Source: Pseudomonas fluorescens (lineage in GTDB: Bacteria > Pseudomonadota > Gammaproteobacteria > Pseudomonadales > Pseudomonadaceae). From it: DNA of 64,000 nt. The position numbers and the translations under genes are program-made. The stretch covers positions 62,001 to 126,000 of the forward strand of contig NZ_CABVHQ010000007.1 in NCBI RefSeq assembly GCF_902497895.1, in the 5' to 3' direction. This document shows, piece by piece, positions 1-7,670 of this stretch (its first letter is position 1; each line of letters opens with the position of its first letter). The notes under the pieces were generated by a model. That model was given only the letters and a program-made list of their open reading frames with translations, ran no database searches and had not been told where the DNA came from.

Positions 1-1
1 T

Positions 2-517
2 ATCATCTGGAGCGACCAGGTCTTCGCCAATGCTCCTGCCTACTGGGAGGACATGCAAAAACACGGCATGCACCATGGGATTTCTCAGTCAGTGCATGAC
101 CCCCGCGGAGTCTGCAGCATGCTGAGCCTTTCTCGAAGCCGTGAGTCTATCGGTGGACGCGAGCTCTACGAAAAAGCCGCCCATATCATCTGGCTTTGCC
201 ATGCCTTGCACACTGCCGTTGTCGAGCAGTTGTTGCGTGACCCTGCTTTTCGCCCCTCCAACAGATTGTCGACCCGGGAAATCGAAGTCTTGAAATGGTC
301 AGCCGAAGGCAAGACCGCCTCGGACATTGCCACCATTCTCAACCTCTCGGAACGGACCGTGAATTTCCATGTGAGCACTGCAATAAAAAAGATGGGAGTC
401 AACAATAAGATCGCAGCCGTCGTACATGCGGTCATGGAGGGATTGCTTGACCCATCCCTTACGACAGATACAGCGTCACGGAGGCGCGTTTTGCAAACCG
501 AAAAAACCTGCAAGTAA
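2..517 (+). CDS. LuxR-family transcriptional regulator, 3' part only (5' end outside window)
   Basis: The reading frame is open from the first bases of the window, so the gene starts upstream. The visible N-terminal part (IIWSD...W...GMHHGIS...LSLSRS) resembles the second half of the autoinducer-binding domain of quorum-sensing LuxR proteins. It is followed by a LuxR-type helix-turn-helix (LSTREIEVLKWSAEGKT, then LNLSERTVNFHVS) ending about 45 residues before the stop. No LuxI-type synthase is visible here, so it may be a LuxR solo or pair with a gene outside the window. The ligand cannot be judged because most of the binding pocket is missing. Confidence 0.85.
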   Translation: MIWSDQVFANAPAYWEDMQKHGMHHGISQSVHDPRGVCSMLSLSRSRESIGGRELYEKAAHIIWLCHALHTAVVEQLLRDPAFRPSNRLSTREIEVLKWSAEGKTASDIATILNLSERTVNFHVSTAIKKMGVNNKIAAVVHAVMEGLLDPSLTTDTASRRRVLQTEKTCK

Positions 518-667
518 TCCAGAAGAAAAAAACGTACCATTTACCACCCTATCTGAGTGATGACGTGAGTTGCCCGGCACCGCGATGCAGTTCACTCAGA
601 CAGTCCCGCAAGCCCCCTGCCGCCCAGGCCCTGCAGGACCCCGTTGATTACCCAGAGTCCCCGCCCC

Positions 668-1792
668 ATGCCCCTGCTCGAAAGCCCTTTCACCCAACTC
701 GATCTGATCCGCCAGCCTGAACAACAGAACGAACCCTTGCAGGCCTTTGACGCAGCCGATGAATACCTGCTCAATTATCTGGCCGAGCAAACGCCTGCAG
801 CAGATACCCGGGTGTTGGTGCTCAATGACAGCTTTGGCGCTCTGGCTGCCAGCCTGGTCGGGCATGTGCAGGTCAGCAGCAGCGGCGACTCGTTCCTGGC
901 CAGCCAGGCACTGGAGAAGAATCTGGTGCGCAACGGCCGGGCCTTCGACGCCGTATCGTTCGTTCCTGCCAGCGCAATACCCACCGGGCCGTTCGACCGG
1001 GTGTTGATCCGGGTGCCGAAAACCCTGGCCTTGCTCCAAGAACAACTGATTCGCCTGCAAGACCAACTGGCTCCCGGCGCCCAAGTGATTGCCGGCGCCA
1101 TGGTCAAGCACCTGCCCCGCGCCGCTGGCGATCTGCTGGAGCGTTATATCGGCCCGGTGCAAGCTTCACTGGCGATGAAAAAAGCCCGACTGCTGATCGC
1201 TACCGCCGAAAGCAAAAAGCCGAGCGTATCGCCCTACCCGACTCGCTACACCCTCGACCAACCTGCGATCGAACTGTTGAACCATGCCAATGTGTTCTGT
1301 CGCGAAGGGCTGGATATCGGTACGCGGGCGTTTCTCCCACACCTGCCGAAAAACCTGGGCAGCGCACAGGTTGCGGATCTGGGGTGTGGTAACGGTGTAC
1401 TGGCCATCGCCAGTGCACTGCAAAACCCCCAGGCCCGGTACACGCTGGTCGATGAATCCTTCATGGCGGTGCAATCTGCGAGCGAAAACTGGCGTGCCGC
1501 ACTCGGTGAGCGCGAGGTGATCGTTCGCGCTGACGATGGTCTGGCAGGGCAAGAACCGCAATCCCTTGATGTGGTGCTGTGCAACCCGCCGTTTCACCAG
1601 CAACAGGTGGTCGGTGATTTCCTTGCCTGGCGGATGTTCCAGCAAGCCCGTGAAGCACTGGTGGTCGGCGGCGCACTGTATATCGTCGGCAATCGTCATC
1701 TGGGTTATCACAGCAAACTGGCGCGATTGTTCCGCGGCGTCGAACAAGTGGCAGCCACACCCAAGTTCGTGATTCTCAAAGCCCGGAAGTAA
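668..1792 (+). CDS. rlmG: 23S rRNA (guanine-1835 N2)-methyltransferase RlmG
   Basis: The 374-residue protein starts MPLLESPFTQLDLIRQPEQQ, which is characteristic of Pseudomonas RlmG. It has a degenerate N-terminal methyltransferase-like half and a catalytic C-terminal half with the SAM-binding motif VADLGCGNG (D about 237) and the N-methyltransferase motif NPPF (N306). RlmG methylates N2 of G1835 in 23S rRNA using S-adenosylmethionine. The ATG at 668 is preferred over an in-frame TTG at 644, because homology begins at MPLL. The gene appears monocistronic. Confidence 0.9.
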   Translation: MPLLESPFTQLDLIRQPEQQNEPLQAFDAADEYLLNYLAEQTPAADTRVLVLNDSFGALAASLVGHVQVSSSGDSFLASQALEKNLVRNGRAFDAVSFVPASAIPTGPFDRVLIRVPKTLALLQEQLIRLQDQLAPGAQVIAGAMVKHLPRAAGDLLERYIGPVQASLAMKKARLLIATAESKKPSVSPYPTRYTLDQPAIELLNHANVFCREGLDIGTRAFLPHLPKNLGSAQVADLGCGNGVLAIASALQNPQARYTLVDESFMAVQSASENWRAALGEREVIVRADDGLAGQEPQSLDVVLCNPPFHQQQVVGDFLAWRMFQQAREALVVGGALYIVGNRHLGYHSKLARLFRGVEQVAATPKFVILKARK

Positions 1793-1820
1793 CAAAAAAA
1801 AACCCTCCAGTGGAGGGTTA
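1793..1820 (-). terminator. Rho-independent terminator of the cio operon
   Basis: The hairpin CCCTCCAGTGGAGGG is flanked by a run of eight As on the + strand, which reads as a U-run for transcripts coming from the minus strand. It lies about 50 bases beyond the stop of the DUF2474 gene. On the + strand the T-run is poor, so it probably serves the minus-strand operon mainly. Confidence 0.8.
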
Positions 1821-1867
1821 TAAATCCGTGCCGCAAGGCAACGGGATGGGATTGGGTGTGGCGAATA

Positions 1868-2035
1868 TCAGTGAGTGGTCAGGCCGGCAGCGTTCATGAA
1901 CATACGCATCAGGCCGGCAACAATGGCCAGGGCCAGCACACTGCCGGTCCAGATCAGCGCCAGCCAGCCGAGTCGCTGCCAGAGAGGCTTTTTTTCGGCC
2001 TGTTCGATTTCTTGCAAGGAATGTTTGCCGGTCAT
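1868..2035 (-). CDS. DUF2474 small membrane protein (CydX-like partner of the Cio oxidase)
   Basis: This 55-residue protein starts MTGKHSLQEIEQAEKKPLWQ. It has one hydrophobic segment (about residues 24-46) ending near a basic MRMF motif. Small single-span proteins of this type are commonly encoded after cydAB/cioAB and are thought to stabilise the oxidase, as CydX does in E. coli; that role here is inferred from context. It is the third gene after cioA-cioB, about 125 bases downstream of cioB with a REP element between. The ATG at 2035 was chosen because the upstream extension runs through repeat sequence. Confidence 0.8.
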   Translation of the reverse strand: MTGKHSLQEIEQAEKKPLWQRLGWLALIWTGSVLALAIVAGLMRMFMNAAGLTTH

Positions 2036-2083
2036 TGCCTGGAATCCTCTCTGGGGTTCGGTGGTGCCTAAGTAGACGCTAGC

Positions 2084-2160
2084 GTAGGAGCCCGGGATCT
2101 TTTGGGGTGCTGGTACCAAAGAGCAAGATCAAAAGATCGCAGCCTATCGGCAGCTCCTAC
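2084..2160. repeat. REP element pair, family A (left copy shortened)
   Basis: The right half reads AAAAGATCGCAGCC, a short variable step, then GGCAGCTCCTAC. The left half is an inverted copy lacking its centre (GTAGGAGCCCGGGATCTTTT). It fills the gap between cioB and the DUF2474 gene. Further family A copies lie at 11447, 17386, 25349, 53844 and 61606. Confidence 0.8.
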
Positions 2161-3168
2161 CTAGTGATACCCGTCTTCGTGGGTGACCTTGCCGCGGAAC
2201 ACGTAGTAGCTCCAGAAGGTGTACCCCAAAATGAACGGGATGATAAACAATGTGCCGACCAGCATGAAGCCCTGACTCTGCGGCGGCGCGGCAGCATCCC
2301 AGATCGAGATCGACGGCGGCACGATGTTCGGCCACAGGCTGATGCCCAGGCCGCTGTAGCCGAGGAAGATCAGCACCAGGGTCAACAGGAACGGCGTGTA
2401 ATGGGCATTGCGGGCCACTGCGCGGACCAGACCGTACATGGTCACCAGCACCAGAATCGGTACCGGCAGGAACCAGAACAGGTTCGGCAGGGTAAACCAG
2501 CGAGCGGCGATCTCGGCATGGGCCAGCGGCGTCCAGATACTGACGATGCCGATCAGCGCCAGCACCACGAAGGCCAACGGCCGCGCCAGGTCATGCATCT
2601 GCTCCTGCAACTTGCCTTCGGTCTTCATGATCAGCCAGGTGCAGCCGAGCAAGGCATAAGCCACCACCAGCGCCGCGCCGCAGAACAGCGTGAAAGGCGT
2701 GAACCAGTCCAGCGAACCGCCGGCGAACTGGCGATTGACCACCGGAAAACCATCAATGAATGCCCCCAGCGCCACGCCCTGAAAGAAGGTCGCCGTGATG
2801 GAGCCGCCGATAAAGGCCTTGTCCCAGAGGTGACGTTTGTCGTCCCTGGCCTTGAAACGGAACTCGAACGCAACGCCGCGGAAGATCAGCCCGATCAGCA
2901 TCAGGATCAGCGGCAGGTACAACGCCGAGAGCACCACCGAGTAGGCCAGCGGGAACGCGCCAAAGAGTGCCGCACCGCCCAGCACCAGCCAGGTTTCATT
3001 ACCGTCCCAGACCGGCGCGACGGTGTTCATCATTACGTCGCGATCACGTTTGCCCTTGATGAAGGGGAAAAGAATCCCGATACCCAGATCGAAGCCATCC
3101 ATGACCACGTACATCATGATGCCGAAAATGATGATCACGGCCCAGATCAGCGGAAGATCAATACCCAT
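2161..3168 (-). CDS. cioB: Cyanide-insensitive terminal oxidase subunit II
   Basis: The 335-residue polytopic membrane protein begins MGIDLPLIWAVIIIFGIMMY and carries the DGFDLG and WDGNETWLV motifs conserved in cytochrome bd subunit II. It forms the quinol oxidase with CioA in the inner membrane, oxidising ubiquinol and reducing oxygen to water. It starts 3 bases after the cioA stop, so the two genes are one operon. The subunit I type (short Q-loop) places it with the CIO branch rather than the CydAB branch. Confidence 0.95.
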   Translation of the reverse strand: MGIDLPLIWAVIIIFGIMMYVVMDGFDLGIGILFPFIKGKRDRDVMMNTVAPVWDGNETWLVLGGAALFGAFPLAYSVVLSALYLPLILMLIGLIFRGVAFEFRFKARDDKRHLWDKAFIGGSITATFFQGVALGAFIDGFPVVNRQFAGGSLDWFTPFTLFCGAALVVAYALLGCTWLIMKTEGKLQEQMHDLARPLAFVVLALIGIVSIWTPLAHAEIAARWFTLPNLFWFLPVPILVLVTMYGLVRAVARNAHYTPFLLTLVLIFLGYSGLGISLWPNIVPPSISIWDAAAPPQSQGFMLVGTLFIIPFILGYTFWSYYVFRGKVTHEDGYH

Positions 3169-3171
3169 GAC

Positions 3172-4605
3172 TCAATTCCCCTTGTTCAGGCTATCGCTGT
3201 GATCACCATCATCATCAGCGGCGGAAAGCGGACGGGCCGGCGTACGTTTCTGGCCAGGACCACCGTGGCTCGGCTCGGCGCCTTCGTTGATCACCGGACC
3301 TTTGCGCACCAAGCGCATCATGTAACCCAGGCCCGCGCCAAACAGCGAGAAATACACCACGACGAATAGCGCCAGGGTGATGCTCATCTGGGTAAAGCTA
3401 TGCCCGGAGGAGGCGTCCGCCGTGCGCATCAATCCGTAGACCACCCACGGCTGACGACCGATTTCGGTAGTGAACCAGCCCGCCAGGATCGCGATCAGGC
3501 CGGATGGCCCCATCCACAACGCCAGGTACAGGAACGGACGGGAGGAGTAGAGGGTGTCGCGTTTGCGCAGCCAAAGGCTCCACAAACCGGTAAAAATCAT
3601 CAGCATGCCCAGCCCGACCATGATCCGGAACGACCAGAACACAATGGTCGAATTCGGCCGATCCTCAGGTGCAAACTCCTTGAGCGCCGGTACTTGCTTG
3701 TCCAGCGAGTGGGTCAGGATCAGGCTGCCCAGGTAGGGTACCTCAACGGCAAAACGCGTCTTCTCGGCTTTCATGTCCGGCCAGCCGAACAGGATCAGCG
3801 GGGTCGGCTCATCACCGTGATTCTCCCAGTGCCCCTCGATCGCGGCGATTTTCGCCGGCTGGTGCTTGAGGGTATTGAGGCCATGGAAGTCGCCGATCAC
3901 CGCCTGGATCGGCGCAACAATCAGCGCCATCCACATCGCCATCGACAGCATCGTGCGGATCGCCGGGTTGTCCCGACCGCGCAACAGATGCCAGGCCGCG
4001 GAGGAACCGACAAAGAAGGCGGTAGCGACGAAGGCGGCCGTGGACATGTGCAGCAGACGGTACGGGAAGGACGGATTGAAAATCACCGCCAGCCAATCCA
4101 CCGGAATCACTTGACCATTGACGATTTCATAGCCTTGCGGGGTTTGCATCCAGCTGTTGGAGGCGAGAATCCAGAAGGTCGAGATCAGCGTACCGATGGC
4201 CACCATGACGGTGGCGAAGAAGTGCAGTTTACGCCCGACCTTGTTCCAGCCGAACAGCATCACCCCGAGGAAACCGGCTTCAAGAAAGAACGCCGTCAGC
4301 ACTTCATACGTCAGCAGCGGCCCGGTGACCGAGCCGGCGAAATCGGAGAAGCGGCTCCAGTTGGTGCCGAACTGATAGGCCATGACCAACCCTGACACCA
4401 CCCCCATGCCGAAGTTGACGGCAAAGATCTTCGACCAGAAGTGATACAGGTCGCGGTAGGTATCGTTATGGGTCTTCAGCCACAGGCCTTCGAGCACCGC
4501 AAGGTAACTCGCCAGGCCAATGGTGATGGCCGGAAACAGGATGTGAAACGAAATGGTGAACGCGAACTGAATTCGGGCGAGATCAAGTGCCTCCAAACCG
4601 AACAT
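3172..4605 (-). CDS. cioA: Cyanide-insensitive terminal oxidase subunit I
   Basis: This 477-residue cytochrome bd-type subunit starts MFGLEALDLARIQFAF, with the Shine-Dalgarno sequence AGGAAG upstream of 4605. Haem ligands can be placed at H21 (FHILFP), H186 (LHMST) and M329 (FRIMVG), matching H19, H186 and M393 of E. coli CydA. The shorter distance to the Met ligand shows the truncated Q-loop typical of CioA. The quinol-loop motif KHQPAKIAAIEGHW and the GRQPW motif (about 383) are present. It gives cyanide-tolerant aerobic respiration. A perfect ANR-type box lies about 160 bases upstream. Confidence 0.95.
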   Translation of the reverse strand: MFGLEALDLARIQFAFTISFHILFPAITIGLASYLAVLEGLWLKTHNDTYRDLYHFWSKIFAVNFGMGVVSGLVMAYQFGTNWSRFSDFAGSVTGPLLTYEVLTAFFLEAGFLGVMLFGWNKVGRKLHFFATVMVAIGTLISTFWILASNSWMQTPQGYEIVNGQVIPVDWLAVIFNPSFPYRLLHMSTAAFVATAFFVGSSAAWHLLRGRDNPAIRTMLSMAMWMALIVAPIQAVIGDFHGLNTLKHQPAKIAAIEGHWENHGDEPTPLILFGWPDMKAEKTRFAVEVPYLGSLILTHSLDKQVPALKEFAPEDRPNSTIVFWSFRIMVGLGMLMIFTGLWSLWLRKRDTLYSSRPFLYLALWMGPSGLIAILAGWFTTEIGRQPWVVYGLMRTADASSGHSFTQMSITLALFVVVYFSLFGAGLGYMMRLVRKGPVINEGAEPSHGGPGQKRTPARPLSAADDDGDHSDSLNKGN

Positions 4606-4681
4606 AAGTCTTCCTCTGTCAGGTAATACCGGCTGCCGGCTGAAGGCCTGCACCCACTGCCCCCACGGATATGGAGTGCGG

Positions 4682-4695
4682 CGAATTCGAATTCG
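4682..4695. promoter_or_regulatory. 14-bp perfect palindrome upstream of cioA
   Basis: The sequence CGAATTCGAATTCG reads the same on both strands and lies 77-90 bases upstream of the cioA start, between the start and the ANR-type box. It may be an operator for a dimeric regulator, or chance. I recognise no named regulator motif. Confidence 0.3.
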
Positions 4696-4762
4696 TTCTT
4701 CTTAAACCAACACAACGCAGGGATTCTGGCCATCTGGCCGCCAGAGCTTTTCCGAAAAGGAA

Positions 4763-4776
4763 TTGATCTGGATCAA
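4763..4776. promoter_or_regulatory. ANR/FNR-type box in the cioA promoter region
   Basis: TTGATCTGGATCAA is a perfect match to the ANR/FNR consensus TTGAT-N4-ATCAA. It lies about 160 bases upstream of cioA in the 524-base gap before the MFS gene. ANR is known to repress cioAB under low oxygen in P. aeruginosa, so the same control is likely here. The rest of the gap holds a 14-bp palindrome (4682-4695) and a REP pair (4881-5013). Confidence 0.75.
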
Positions 4777-4880
4777 GCAATGCCCAAAGAGTAGTCCCAT
4801 TTTCCGGCCCGGACTGTGTGGTCTTTTGTCGCGTGACAGGTTGCCTCACTCGGCACACTGCCCGTTATGGCGCCGAACAC

Positions 4881-5013
4881 TGTGGCGAGGGGGCTTGCCC
4901 CCGTTCGGCTGCGAAGCAGTCGCAAAACCAGCCATTGCGGTGTGCCAGACAAAATGAGGTGGCCGGGTTTGGGGGTGCTTCGCACCCCAACGGGGGCAAG
5001 CCCCGTCGCCACA
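4881..5013. repeat. REP pair (REPIN), family B
   Basis: Two inverted copies of TGTGGCGAGGGGGCTTGCCC face each other around a middle segment containing CTGCGAAGCAGTCG. The element sits between the cioA promoter and the MFS gene. Other family B copies lie at 36861, 43929, 47697, 49700 and 59824. Confidence 0.85.
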
Positions 5014-5129
5014 GGGATATCGTCATGGCCAAACCAGGTGTCTAGCTAACTAAATCTCCCGAGCCTGCAACTTCTGGTTACATTCTGGTGATAATCTCGC
5101 CTCTCCCCCAGCTCAGACCCTGCCTTCAG

Positions 5130-6368
5130 ATGCCTAGCCAAGCCCCGCTGCTGTTGCGCCATCACCGCCCTTTCATTGCGTTCTGGCTGGCTCGGGTGTT
5201 TACCGCCAGTGGTTTCCAGATGCTCACCGTGGCTATCGGCTGGAACCTCTACCAACTGACCGGCAGTGTCCTGGACCTGGGTTGGGTCGGGCTGGTGGAA
5301 TTCGCACCACGGGTGCTGTTCATGCTCCACACCGGGCATGTGGCGGATCGTTATGACCGACGCAAGGTCGCGGCCCTCTGCCAATCCCTGCAAGCCTTGA
5401 TCGCCCTGGCGCTGGTTATCGGCAGTGTCACCGAGAACGTCACCCGGGAAATGATCTTCATCCTCGCCTTTCTGCTGGGTGCCGCCCGCTCGTTCGAAAT
5501 GCCGACAACCCAAGCCTTGCTGCCAACCATTGTCCCCTGCACGCTGTTCCCGCGAGCCGTCGCCGCGTCACAGTCGGCCCAGCAATCGGCGACCATCGTC
5601 GCCCCGGCCCTGGGCGGCCTGCTTTACGCCTTCGGCAGCGTCTGGGTCTACGGACCCACGGTGATTTTGTACCTCATCGCCTGCCTGCTGATGCTCAACC
5701 TGCCAGCCCGGCAAACGCCGCTGAACAAAGGCAAGGCCACGCTTGATTCGCTGCTGGCCGGGATCCGCTTCATTCGCAGTCGTCCGGACATTCTCGGGGC
5801 AATTTCCCTGGACCTGTTTGCCGTGCTGCTGGGCGGTGCGACAGCGCTGCTGCCGGTGTTCGCCAAAGACATCCTGCTCACCGGGCCCTGGGGTCTCGGA
5901 TTGCTGCGCTCGGCCCCTGCGGTCGGCGCTTTGTTGATGTCGCTGTGGTTGGCGCGTTTCGCCGTGGAACGCCAGGTCGGGCGAATCATGTTCACCGCGG
6001 TCGGGGTGTTCGGTGTCGCGACTATCGCCTTCGGACTGTCGACCTCGTTCTGGTTCTCGCTCGCAGTGCTGGTGGTGCTGGGCGCGGCGGACATGATCAG
6101 CATGGTGATCCGCGCCTCCTTCGTGCAACTGGAAACCCCGGACGAGATGCGCGGCCGGGTCAGCGCCGTGAACGGATTGTTCATCGGCGCTTCGAACCAG
6201 TTGGGCGAATTCGAATCCGGGGTGACCGCCCATTGGTTGGGCACGGTACCGGCGGTGGTGCTCGGCGGGATCGGTACCCTGGTGGTCACCGGGGTGTGGG
6301 TCAAACTGTTCCCGACCCTGGCCCGGCGCGACCATATGCATGTACCGGCAGAAGAAGCGAAAGCCTGA
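5130..6368 (+). CDS. MFS transporter, EntS-like (MFS_3 type)
   Basis: The 412-residue protein has about 12 hydrophobic segments. It carries the MFS loop motif GHVADRYDRRK after the second segment and a second related motif (ETPDEMRGRVSAVNGLFIG) in the C-terminal half. This arrangement is typical of the MFS_3/EntS group of drug and siderophore exporters. The ATG at 5130 (MPSQAPLLLRHHRPF) fits the family start better than the upstream ATG at 5088. There is no siderophore gene nearby, so the substrate is unknown. It is probably monocistronic. Confidence 0.8.
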   Translation: MPSQAPLLLRHHRPFIAFWLARVFTASGFQMLTVAIGWNLYQLTGSVLDLGWVGLVEFAPRVLFMLHTGHVADRYDRRKVAALCQSLQALIALALVIGSVTENVTREMIFILAFLLGAARSFEMPTTQALLPTIVPCTLFPRAVAASQSAQQSATIVAPALGGLLYAFGSVWVYGPTVILYLIACLLMLNLPARQTPLNKGKATLDSLLAGIRFIRSRPDILGAISLDLFAVLLGGATALLPVFAKDILLTGPWGLGLLRSAPAVGALLMSLWLARFAVERQVGRIMFTAVGVFGVATIAFGLSTSFWFSLAVLVVLGAADMISMVIRASFVQLETPDEMRGRVSAVNGLFIGASNQLGEFESGVTAHWLGTVPAVVLGGIGTLVVTGVWVKLFPTLARRDHMHVPAEEAKA

Positions 6369-6390
6369 AGCAGAATGATGGGAGCAAGCG

Positions 6391-6942
6391 CTAAACCAGT
6401 AAATCCCCTGCCACCGCCGCCCGTTTGCCCTTGCCGCACAATTGCTCCACCAGGGTCAAGGCCAACTCCAGGGTTGCACCGGAACCTTGGGCAGTGATGC
6501 AGTTGCCGTCCACCACGATCGGCTGGTCGATGAAGGTGCAGCCGGACAAATAATGGCTGACGGTTGGCAGGCAAGTCATGCGGCGCTGGCGCAGAACGCC
6601 GTAAGTCTGCAAGGCCACTGCGGGGGCTTCGGCGATGCCTGCGAACAGGCGTCCGGCCGCCGCCTGGCCCTTGACCAATTGCAGCAAGGGTTGATAGGCC
6701 GCCAGATGCTGCACACCGACCATTCCTCCGGGCAATACGATCAAGTCGAAATGCTGGGCCAGCACATCCACCAACATACCGTCGGCAGTCACCCGGGTAC
6801 CACGGGCACAGGTAAGCATGCGCCGCCCTTCGATGCTGGCCACTACCACTTCAATCTTGGCGCGGCGCAACACATCGATCAGGGTCACGCTTTGCAGGTC
6901 GTCGATACCTTCGGCGAGGGTGATCAGGGCTCTAAAGGTCAT
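6391..6942 (-). CDS. DJ-1/PfpI-family protein without catalytic Cys and Glu
   Basis: This 183-residue single-domain protein aligns along its length with DJ-1/YajL: ALITLAEGIDDLQSV...DVLRRA at the N-terminus, FDLIVLPGG near residue 70, and LFAGIAEAP near 100. In DJ-1 the nucleophile-elbow motif is AAICAGP; here it is AGIAEAP, placing Ala104 where the reactive cysteine should be. The conserved Glu18 partner is replaced by Gln17. The fold is probably kept while glyoxalase/deglycase-type chemistry is lost. The ATG at 6942 is used because homology begins at MTFRAL. It is convergent with the MFS gene, 22 bases apart. Confidence 0.85.
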   Translation of the reverse strand: MTFRALITLAEGIDDLQSVTLIDVLRRAKIEVVVASIEGRRMLTCARGTRVTADGMLVDVLAQHFDLIVLPGGMVGVQHLAAYQPLLQLVKGQAAAGRLFAGIAEAPAVALQTYGVLRQRRMTCLPTVSHYLSGCTFIDQPIVVDGNCITAQGSGATLELALTLVEQLCGKGKRAAVAGDLLV

Positions 6943-7008
6943 GGCTAGTTCCACACAGTGATCGTTCAAGCTTAGTCAGCTTTCCCGACAAAGGTCCGGA
7001 CACTTCGA

Positions 7009-7464
7009 TTACTTGATGTAGATCTGCGCCGTCAGCGTGTTTTGCGGCGCATTGATTGATGTGTTGCTGAAGGTAAAATGCCCTTGCTGCTTACCGGCCA
7101 GATCGAAGATATACAGATAGCCGACGATTTTCCCGGTTGAGGAGCACTCCACCAGATTGTCGCTGGCGTTTGCGCAAACCCGTGTACGAGTACCGTCCAC
7201 TACGAGCCCATCCAGTGCAACCCTCGGCTCGCGGCCATAGCCCTGCTCCAGCACATAGACCTTGATGCCGGGCCCTTGGTGATCGCAGCGCGTCCGCGCC
7301 TGGTCTTGTGCCACATCTTCAAAGCCACAGGCTGGCGATTCGACCTTGAGAATTCTGACCTCAGTCAAGGCCGCAGCCGAGGCGGCGGAAGCGGTTTGCC
7401 CACCCATCAGCAAGGCCCCCAACAGCCCAAGGCGGAAAACCACACGGTTGTTTATGCAATACAT
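7009..7464 (-). CDS. Secreted DUF4879-like (YolA-type) protein
   Basis: The 151-residue protein has a Sec signal peptide (MYCINNRVVFRLGLLGALLM, ending near ASAASA). The mature part includes LTEVRILKVESPACGFED, YVLEQGYGREPRV, and a C-terminal stretch VGYLYIFDLAGK...NTSINAP...AQIYIK. This pattern resembles the DUF4879/YolA family of small secreted proteins of unknown function; the assignment is from memory of the pattern. Several cysteines in the mature part could form disulfides. The ATG at 7464 opens the signal peptide. Confidence 0.65.
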   Translation of the reverse strand: MYCINNRVVFRLGLLGALLMGGQTASAASAAALTEVRILKVESPACGFEDVAQDQARTRCDHQGPGIKVYVLEQGYGREPRVALDGLVVDGTRTRVCANASDNLVECSSTGKIVGYLYIFDLAGKQQGHFTFSNTSINAPQNTLTAQIYIK

Positions 7465-7670
7465 AGCGCCCCCCCCAAAACCTGCGCGCAGTATGCCCCA
7501 CTCCCTGCCATGGCAAAACTTCGCCGACGATCGCAGCCATTGGCCCAAGCTGCTGGTATGATGCGCGGCTTTTTCCGACCCGCAGAATATCCACAGGCGC
7601 TTCAGGCACCCTGTGCTTTGCTGTCCAGGTCGATACATTCACGGCGCCCGGCGCGCCACGGGGAGCGGAC

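Noticed and set aside
2107..3369. A long open frame on the + strand (about 420 codons) antisense to cioB
   Set aside because: It is low in hydrophobic residues, rich in Gln/Arg/His, and mirrors cioB codons; cioB on the other strand is clearly real.
4881..5013. Regularly spaced direct repeats suggestive of CRISPR
   Set aside because: The copies are inverted pairs (REPINs), not direct repeats with unique spacers, and no cas gene is present.
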